The notes under the pieces were generated by a model. It worked only from the letters and a program-made list of their open reading frames with translations, did not search any database and was not told the origin of the DNA. This document shows positions 59,397 through 64,000 of a stretch of 64,000 bases of DNA, in pieces. Location: NCBI RefSeq assembly GCF_026283965.1, contig NZ_JAPDPD010000020.1:1-64000 (forward strand), written 5' to 3'. The stretch comes from Dyella subtropica. Its GTDB lineage: Bacteria > Pseudomonadota > Gammaproteobacteria > Xanthomonadales > Rhodanobacteraceae. Position numbers and translations under genes: made by a program. The stretch's first letter is position 1. Each line of letters begins with the position of its first letter.

Positions 59397-59526
59397 CGCG
59401 GAGAAATTCACTGCGGACGGCGCTGCGCGAATGCACCATTCCCGACGGCGACGCCCAGCCCCGGCGTCGAGGCTCCGTCGCCTGACGGGGTAGATGGCGG
59501 CATGCGCCGCCCATGGCGAGGGGCTT

Positions 59527-60084
59527 ATGCGAGACGAATCCTGGCAGGCGTTTTCCGAACGGGTCGACTACGAGGACCGCCTTCACGTCGATTGCATGGC
59601 ACTGAGTGAGCCCATGCACGAGGCCGAGGCCACTGCGTTGCGCGAGCGGAACCTGAACGTGCTTACGACGTTGACGGCATTCGATGAGCGTCGCAGCGAT
59701 GCCATCGAAGACGAAACGCCGCTGATGCAGGAGCTGGCGCGCATCGACAGCAAGTTGAATGTGTTGATGGCGGTGGTCGATCGTCTGTTGTTGCCGGAAG
59801 TGAATCTTCCCGCGCGCCAACCCATTCGCTTCAACGCCGTTGGCGCCTTGCTGCCCGGCGCATTGCTACCGCCTGGCGCAGCTTCCATTCTCCTGCGTAT
59901 CCATTTCGACGCTTGTCGCGCTTTGCCACTGGAATTGCCGGCAAATATCACCGCGCATCGCATCGACGACATGGCTTTCGTTGCATTCGAAACCGTTGGC
60001 GAATCGGTCGGCGAAGGGCTGGAACGGCTCGTGTTTAGACACCACCGACGCAAAGTGGCAGGTGCGCGTCAGTCTGCGCAGTGA
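59527..60084 (+). CDS. Atypical PilZ-domain protein
   Basis: A 185-residue protein. An opening strand region (SERVDYEDRLHVDCMAL) and a later strand-rich part (RFNAVGALLPGALLPPGAAS, ILLRIHFDACRALPLELP) frame a long helical insertion (ALRERNLNVLTTLTAFDERR to LNVLMAVVDRLLL). The canonical c-di-GMP motif RxxxR followed by (D/N)xSxxG is not seen. Helix-containing non-canonical PilZ proteins that form tetramers are known from Xanthomonas and fit this layout. The ATG at 59527 is preferred over 59494. Confidence 0.7.
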   Translation: MRDESWQAFSERVDYEDRLHVDCMALSEPMHEAEATALRERNLNVLTTLTAFDERRSDAIEDETPLMQELARIDSKLNVLMAVVDRLLLPEVNLPARQPIRFNAVGALLPGALLPPGAASILLRIHFDACRALPLELPANITAHRIDDMAFVAFETVGESVGEGLERLVFRHHRRKVAGARQSAQ

Positions 60085-60132
60085 CATTTCGACAATGTGC
60101 TCTTCACAAATGTGAATAGCGTCGTTAACGCA

Positions 60133-60148
60133 TGTGATCAACATCACA
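60133..60148. promoter_or_regulatory. CRP/Clp binding site upstream of fleQ
   Basis: TGTGA-N6-TCACA (TGTGATCAACATCACA) has both half-sites perfect. In Xanthomonas and relatives the CRP-like protein Clp, whose DNA binding is blocked by c-di-GMP, controls motility genes. It lies 180 bp upstream of the sigma-54 element. Confidence 0.7.
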
Positions 60149-60327
60149 AATTCGACGGCTTGTCTCGCGAGATCGTGACAGGTGGCACGATTTTTATGCG
60201 CGTCCGCTCAAGTTAGGAATGTTCGTAAACCTTAGAAATTCATGTGTTTGTGGTTTCTTGCGATGCCGCATAGTCGCTTTGGATCGAGCGAAGTGACGCA
60301 TTTGGTACGACGAAACAGTGATTGCCT

Positions 60328-60343
60328 TGGCCTCTTTTTTGCT
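60328..60343 (+). promoter_or_regulatory. Sigma-54 promoter of fleQ
   Basis: TGGCCTC-N4-TTGCT has GG and GC separated by 10 bases and an intact -12 element. It lies 111 bp before the fleQ start, suggesting RpoN-dependent, possibly self-activated transcription. Confidence 0.65.
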
Positions 60344-60453
60344 GAACAGTTCCCAACGGGCGACAAGGATTTGTCGCGACCGGATTAGGGGGGCCCGTCC
60401 TCAGGTACAGGTCCGGAATCAGCAGTGCTTGCAGTACGAGTAGAGACACGCCA

Positions 60454-61884
60454 ATGCATACCTTCGATATCCCCGTCATCGAATCTGATGCCATCCGCGC
60501 CGACGCTGTCGTGTCGGCTCTCCAGTTTCTTGGTCACCGCCCTCAGCTTCGCGACGATTGCTTGACGGCCCGCGGTGCGGCGCAAGATTGGCGCGCGATC
60601 TATATCGGACACGTAACCGATATCGACACCTTCCATCGGCAGCTCAATCAGCTGGGTGAACGCGAACGACAGCTGCCGATCCTGCTTGCATCGGACTCGC
60701 CGCTGGTCGGTGTTTTGACGGCGATGGATTCCCGTCACGCCAGCCGGGTCGAACTGATCGAATTCCCGTTGCGCTATGAGCGCGTCGCCGAGGCCATGCG
60801 CAGCCTGCTCGCGCGCGCATCCGCCAGTCATCAAGGCCAGGGGCGTTTCGTTGGCAGCTCAAACACCATGAGTCGCGTGCACTCGCTGGTGCGACAGGTG
60901 GCGCCCTTCGATTCCAGCGTGCTGGTGTTGGGCGAATCCGGCACCGGCAAGGAAATGGCTGCGCGCATGATCCACGATTGCTCGACGCGAAGGGATCAAC
61001 CGTTCATCGCCATAAATTGCGGAGCGATTCCGGCGGAGCTGCTTGAGAGCGAGTTGTTCGGACACGAAAAGGGCGCATTTACCGGTGCGATCAGCTCCCG
61101 CAAAGGGCGGTTCGAGCTGGCTGAGGGGGGCACGCTGTTCCTCGACGAAATCGGCGACATGAGTCTGTCGATGCAGGTGAAGCTGCTGCGTGTGTTGCAA
61201 GAGCGCGTGTACGAACGCGTCGGCGGCAATCGCACACAGCGCTGCGATGTACGCATCATCGCGGCGACCCATCGCAATCTTGAGCAAGCCATCGCCAACG
61301 GCCAATTCCGCGAAGACCTTTTCTATCGTCTCAGCGTGTTTCCGTTGGAGATGCCCTCGCTGCGTCAACATCTCGACGATCTGCCCGAGCTGATCGGCGA
61401 ATTCAATCAGCGCCTGCTGCGTCGTGGACTTGGCGGTGTGCGCCTGAGTGTCGGTGCCATGAACGCGCTGCGCGGCTATCCGTGGCCGGGCAATGTGCGC
61501 GAGCTGTCGAATCTGATCGAGCGTCTGGCGATCCTGTATCCCCACGGCGAGATTCGCGTCGGCGATCTGCCGGAAAAATATCGCGGCGCGCTTCCGACCG
61601 ATGAGGTCTGCGGCGCAGCCCTCATCGCCCTGATGGAAGATCGCGCAAACACATCGTCGATGGCGCTGCCGGAGCTGGCGACCGAATCACTGGTCTTGCT
61701 GCCCGAAGGCGGTCTCGATCTTAAAGATCATCTGGCTGACATCGAGGTGGGCTTGATCCGTCAAGCGCTCGACGCCACCGGCGGTGTGGTGGCGCATGCG
61801 GCGAAGTTGTTGCGCATGCAACGCACGACGTTGGTGGAGAAGCTGCGCAAGTACGGCTTGCAGGCCAGCTTGCAGGTTTCGTGA
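60454..61884 (+). CDS. fleQ: Sigma-54-dependent flagellar master activator FleQ
   Basis: A 476-residue enhancer-binding protein. Residues 1-120 form a FleQ-type receiver-like domain without the phosphorylatable Asp pattern. The AAA+ domain has Walker A GESGTGKE (160-167), the sigma-54 contact loop GAFTGA (207-212) and Walker B DEIGD (231-235). The C-terminal Fis-type HTH reads [20 protein letters not shown] with [15 protein letters not shown]. It activates flagellar class II promoters. Of the c-di-GMP motifs of Pseudomonas FleQ, the LFRS segment is replaced by GQGRFVG and KExxxRN reads KEMAARM. Confidence 0.92.
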   Translation: MHTFDIPVIESDAIRADAVVSALQFLGHRPQLRDDCLTARGAAQDWRAIYIGHVTDIDTFHRQLNQLGERERQLPILLASDSPLVGVLTAMDSRHASRVELIEFPLRYERVAEAMRSLLARASASHQGQGRFVGSSNTMSRVHSLVRQVAPFDSSVLVLGESGTGKEMAARMIHDCSTRRDQPFIAINCGAIPAELLESELFGHEKGAFTGAISSRKGRFELAEGGTLFLDEIGDMSLSMQVKLLRVLQERVYERVGGNRTQRCDVRIIAATHRNLEQAIANGQFREDLFYRLSVFPLEMPSLRQHLDDLPELIGEFNQRLLRRGLGGVRLSVGAMNALRGYPWPGNVRELSNLIERLAILYPHGEIRVGDLPEKYRGALPTDEVCGAALIALMEDRANTSSMALPELATESLVLLPEGGLDLKDHLADIEVGLIRQALDATGGVVAHAAKLLRMQRTTLVEKLRKYGLQASLQVS

Positions 61885-61891
61885 AGCTTCG

Positions 61892-62275
61892 CTCCCTCTC
61901 CCTTTTGGGGAGAGGGTTGGGGTGAGGGGCGGGTGCTCGCGACAACCTCTCATTAGTCGTCACCCCGGCGCAGGCCGGGGTCCAGTGGCGTTGCCGTTTG
62001 ATGTTCGCGTTGTCGCGACCTGGCTCGCCTGCCGCGGGCTTTCGAACCGCTGTCGCGGTCCGAGTCACTTTCTCTTGCTTGCCCAAGAGAAAGTAACCAA
62101 AGAGAAGGGCACCCCGGTTACGCGCCCTCCGGCTTCGCCTGCGGGTTCGTGAGGTCTGGCCGGGCTTTTCGACACGACGTCCCTGTCGTGTCGAAAAGGC
62201 GCAGGCATCCATGCCTACGCCCCCTTCGGGGCCTGATCGTCCAGCCCTCACCGCTGCACAGGGGACCCGTGCACG
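61892..62275. repeat. Composite intergenic repeat, copy 4
   Basis: This occupies over half of the 700-bp fleQ-fliE gap. Module A is at about 61892-61945, the GTCACCCCGG palindrome B at 61957-61986, and module C at about 61995-62275, with the hairpin ACTTTCTCTTG/CAAGAGAAAGT at 62067-62094 and TCGACACGAC/GTCGTGTCGA near 62168-62196. It is closest to copy 2. Confidence 0.85.
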
Positions 62276-62340
62276 GCTCGCTGGCGCATCGCCGCGCGTT
62301 GCTCACCGCTGCACAGCGGCACAACGTCAAAAGCAAACCT

Positions 62341-62448
62341 GTAGGAGCGCACCCTGTGCGCGATTCGGCCCGACAGGGCCGCGCTCTTTCGACTCACTAC
62401 TACCGGGCACTGCTTTGCAGAGCCTTCGCGCACAGGGTGCGCTCCTAC
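62341..62448. repeat. REP-type palindrome pair with perfect 23-bp arms
   Basis: GTAGGAGCGCACCCTG begins the left arm at 62341-62363 and CAGGGTGCGCTCCTAC ends the right arm at 62426-62448; the arms are perfect reverse complements over 23 bp. It lies between composite repeat copy 4 and the fliE promoter and parallels the pair at 44201-44275. Confidence 0.85.
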
Positions 62449-62487
62449 CGATGCGTGATGCGCGTGCATTGCCACGTCGACAACACA

Positions 62488-62503
62488 TGGCACGCCTCGT
62501 GCA
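62488..62503 (+). promoter_or_regulatory. Sigma-54 promoter of the fliE operon
   Basis: TGGCACG-N4-GTGCA matches the -24 element perfectly and the -12 element with one change, with 10 bases between GG and GC. It lies 40 bp upstream of the first ATG of the tandem leader and 82 bp upstream of the fliE ATG. Confidence 0.75.
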
Positions 62504-62542
62504 TCTACCCACTTATTCGTGGTCACGCGTTGGAAATCCGTC

Positions 62543-62588
62543 ATGAGTCAGCCGTCATGAGTCAGCCGTTATGAGTCAGCCGTTATGA
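62543..62588 (+). promoter_or_regulatory. Tandem minicistron leader: 14-bp repeats with overlapping ATGA
   Basis: ATGAGTCAGCCGTC/T occurs in tandem with ATGs at 62543, 62557, 62571 and 62585. The first three open five-codon frames (MSQPS, MSQPL, MSQPL), and each TGA stop overlaps the next ATG as ATGA. The fourth ATG is fliE (MSQID). GGAAAT lies about eight bases before the first ATG only, so ribosomes may enter there and re-initiate stepwise into fliE. Confidence 0.7.
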
Positions 62589-62914
62589 GTCAGATCGATA
62601 TCAACAGCATGTTGTCTCAGATGCGACAGCTCTCCACGCAGGTGCGCATGCCGGAGACTTCGTTCGCTCGCGCGGCGAATGCGGCGCAGGGTGAAGACTT
62701 TGGCGCGCTGTTGCGTCAATCAATCATCGCGGTCGGACAGACTCAGATGGAAGCCGGTCGGCTCGCCGCGTCGTTCGAGCGCGGCGATGAAGGTGCTGAT
62801 CTGGGTCGCACGATGGTGGCGGTGCAGAAGGCCGGTCTCTCGCTGAGCGCGCTGACGGAAGTGCGTAACAGGATGGTGGATGCCTACAAGGACATCATGA
62901 ATATGCCCGTTTGA
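62585..62914 (+). CDS. fliE: Flagellar hook-basal body protein FliE
   Basis: A 109-residue protein that joins the MS ring to the rod. It shows the family patterns FGALLRQSIIAVGQTQMEAG and AVQKAGLSLSALTEVRNRMV with VDAYKDIMNMPV at the end. The ATG at 62585 is the last of four tandem ATG units. It is followed by fliF, as in most gammaproteobacteria. Confidence 0.96.
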   Translation: MSQIDINSMLSQMRQLSTQVRMPETSFARAANAAQGEDFGALLRQSIIAVGQTQMEAGRLAASFERGDEGADLGRTMVAVQKAGLSLSALTEVRNRMVDAYKDIMNMPV

Positions 62915-62923
62915 GTGAGGCGT

Positions 62924-63032
62924 AAGGAGTGATGAGTGAGAGCGCGAAAATCGAGGCGCTCCGCGTGCTGGATGTGCCCAGCAATCCCACGTCCTGATCT
63001 CTTACTCCTCACTCCTCATCACTCACTCCTGG
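62924..63032. repeat. Imperfect AGTGATGAG-type inverted repeat between fliE and fliF
   Basis: AAGGAGTGATGAGTGAGAG (from about 62925) and CTCTTACTCCTCACTCCTCA (from about 62999, continuing TCACTCACTCCT) are imperfect inverse copies rich in AG on one arm and TC on the other. They could form a stem-loop in the fliE-fliF spacer. Confidence 0.4.
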
Positions 63033-63083
63033 CTCCATACCTTTCCCGCGTCTACGAACGCCTCCCGACCCTGAGCGACCTAA

Positions 63084-64000
63084 ATGGCCGAGAACGCCCT
63101 CGCGCAGTCCGACAACGGTACGCGCCTGGACCCCCTGAAGAATCTCGCGCAGAGCCCCGCCGCAAGGCAGCTGCTGTTGCTGATCGGCGTGGCGCTTGCG
63201 GTGGCGTTCGGTGTGGCTGTGGTGTTGTGGTCGCGCGGTCCGAACTTTGCGTTGTTGTATGCAGGGCTCGATCAGAAAGATGCCGCCGCGGTAACGCAGG
63301 CGTTGCAGGCATCCAATACGCCGTATCAGTTGGGCACGGATGGCTCGTCGATCTCGGTGCCAGCGGCGAGTCTCGCCGCCGTGAAGTTGAAACTCGCCGC
63401 GCAGGGCCTGCCGCAGGGCAGCGTCGGCAGCACCAGCGTGCCGGGTGCCGACTCGCCATTCGGTATGAGCGATCTGGCTGAGCGCACGCGTTACCAGCAG
63501 ATGCTGGAGACGGACCTGGGTAACACCATCGCCGGGCTGCAGTCGGTGCGCGCCGCGCGTGTGCATCTGGCGCTGCCCAAGCCCTCCGCCTTCATTCGCG
63601 ACAATCATCAGGCCAGCGCATCCGTGCTGGTCACGCTTTATTCGGGACGCCAGCTGGATGCCAGCCAGGTGGCGGCGATCGTGCATCTGGTGTCGTCCAG
63701 CGTGCCCGAACTCGATCCGAAGCAGGTGTCCGTGGTCGATCAACAAGGCCAGCTGCTCACCACCACCGATCCGGATAACGCCGCCGCGGTGGGCGACAGC
63801 CGGCTGCGTCTGGCTACGCGTATCGAGAACACCTACGCGCAGCGTATCGAGGCATTGCTGACGCCCTTGGTGGGGCCGGGCAAGGTGCGCGCGCAGGTCT
63901 ACGCGGATCTTGATTTCAGCCAGACCGAGAAGGCCACCGAGACCTACGATCACGAACACCCCGCGCTGCGCAGCGAGCAGACCAGCAGCCAGCAACACAA
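63084..64000 (+). CDS. fliF: Flagellar MS-ring protein FliF (N-terminal part)
   Basis: The membrane-embedded ring that is the foundation of the basal body. 305 complete codons are visible before the window ends. The N-terminal membrane helix (LLLLIGVALAVAFGVAVVLW) is followed by YAGLDQKDAAAVTQALQASN, the ring-building YscJ/FliF domain (FGMSDLAERTRYQQMLETDL, RAARVHLALPKPSAFIRDN) and the start of RBM3. The C-terminal FliG-binding tail lies outside. Confidence 0.95.
   Translation, partial: MAENALAQSDNGTRLDPLKNLAQSPAARQLLLLIGVALAVAFGVAVVLWSRGPNFALLYAGLDQKDAAAVTQALQASNTPYQLGTDGSSISVPAASLAAVKLKLAAQGLPQGSVGSTSVPGADSPFGMSDLAERTRYQQMLETDLGNTIAGLQSVRAARVHLALPKPSAFIRDNHQASASVLVTLYSGRQLDASQVAAIVHLVSSSVPELDPKQVSVVDQQGQLLTTTDPDNAAAVGDSRLRLATRIENTYAQRIEALLTPLVGPGKVRAQVYADLDFSQTEKATETYDHEHPALRSEQTSSQQH

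Larger units (their letters stand above)
60085..60453 (+). promoter_or_regulatory. Regulatory region upstream of fleQ
   Basis: This 369-bp gap is AT-richer than its surroundings. It contains TTCACA-AA-TGTGAA (60103-60116), a perfect CRP/Clp half-site pair at 60133-60148, a sigma-54 element at 60328-60343 and a leader of about 110 bp. No reading frame in it looks like a gene. rpoN, often adjacent to fleQ in Xanthomonas, is not here. Confidence 0.7.

Noticed and set aside
60180-60198. Second sigma-54 candidate TGGCACGATTTTTATGC upstream of fleQ
   Set aside because: GG and GC are 12 bases apart instead of 10 and the -12 part reads TATGC, so it does not fit the element.
62936-63481. Open frame overlapping the fliE-fliF gap and the 5' part of fliF
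   Set aside because: It is out of phase with FliF, Arg/Cys-rich and lacks any family pattern; fliF starting at 63084 explains the region.

Overview
The window is GC-rich, gene-dense chromosomal DNA from a gammaproteobacterium. The gene order (purM-purN-DUF3108; DUF2066, CDP-alcohol transferase, perM, hda; suhB/trmJ divergent; AsmA-like gene, mutY, yggX; ftsY/rsmD-coaD-ferredoxin) and the flagellar cluster layout (flgM, flgN, flgA, chemoreceptor, cheV, flgB-L, fliC, fliD, fliS, FliT-like, PilZ, fleQ, fliE, fliF) point to Lysobacterales (Xanthomonadales), most likely Rhodanobacteraceae such as Dyella, Luteibacter or Rhodanobacter. The genus is inferred from gene content, not from a search.

Positions 0-23 kb are mostly housekeeping genes: peptidoglycan (murA), purine synthesis (purM, purN), replication control (hda), RNA modification (trmJ, a pseudouridine synthase), phosphate uptake (DUF47 protein plus Pit), DNA repair (alkyltransferase-like protein, recQ), a YbaL-type cation/proton antiporter, a secreted M28 peptidase and a periplasmic propeller-like protein. 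Positions 23-28 kb are accessory: small secreted proteins, a MASE1 sensor with an apparently degenerate kinase module, a decayed HI1419/HI1420-type toxin-antitoxin pair and an acyltransferase next to tRNA-Phe. Positions 28-38 kb are conserved again (yggX, mutY, ftsY, rsmD, coaD, ferredoxin, ggt), ending in an overlapping MBL-hydrolase/TMEM43-like pair.

From 38.3 kb to the end the window is a motility locus. An EAL-HDOD protein, flgN-flgM and flgA-mcp read leftward. cheV, the complete rod/hook set flgBCDEFGHIJKL, flagellin, cap and chaperone genes, an atypical PilZ protein, the master activator fleQ, fliE and the start of fliF read rightward. Readable promoters fit a flagellar hierarchy: sigma-54 sites before flgB, fleQ, fliE and (weaker) fliD; sigma-28 (FliA) sites before fliC, flgMN, the chemoreceptor gene and cheV; and a perfect CRP/Clp half-site pair upstream of fleQ.

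The non-coding DNA is unusually structured. A composite repeat of about 250-400 bp occurs four times, all within or at the edge of the motility locus, and once as a head-to-head inverted pair between flgH and flgI. A separate short palindromic family (core GAATAGATCAGAG) lies beside murA, ybaL, ggt and flgM. The most striking local structure is just before fliE: a 14-bp tandem repeat in which each unit starts a five-codon reading frame whose stop overlaps the next start (ATGA), the last start being that of fliE. No CRISPR array, rRNA operon, intact insertion sequence or prophage was seen.
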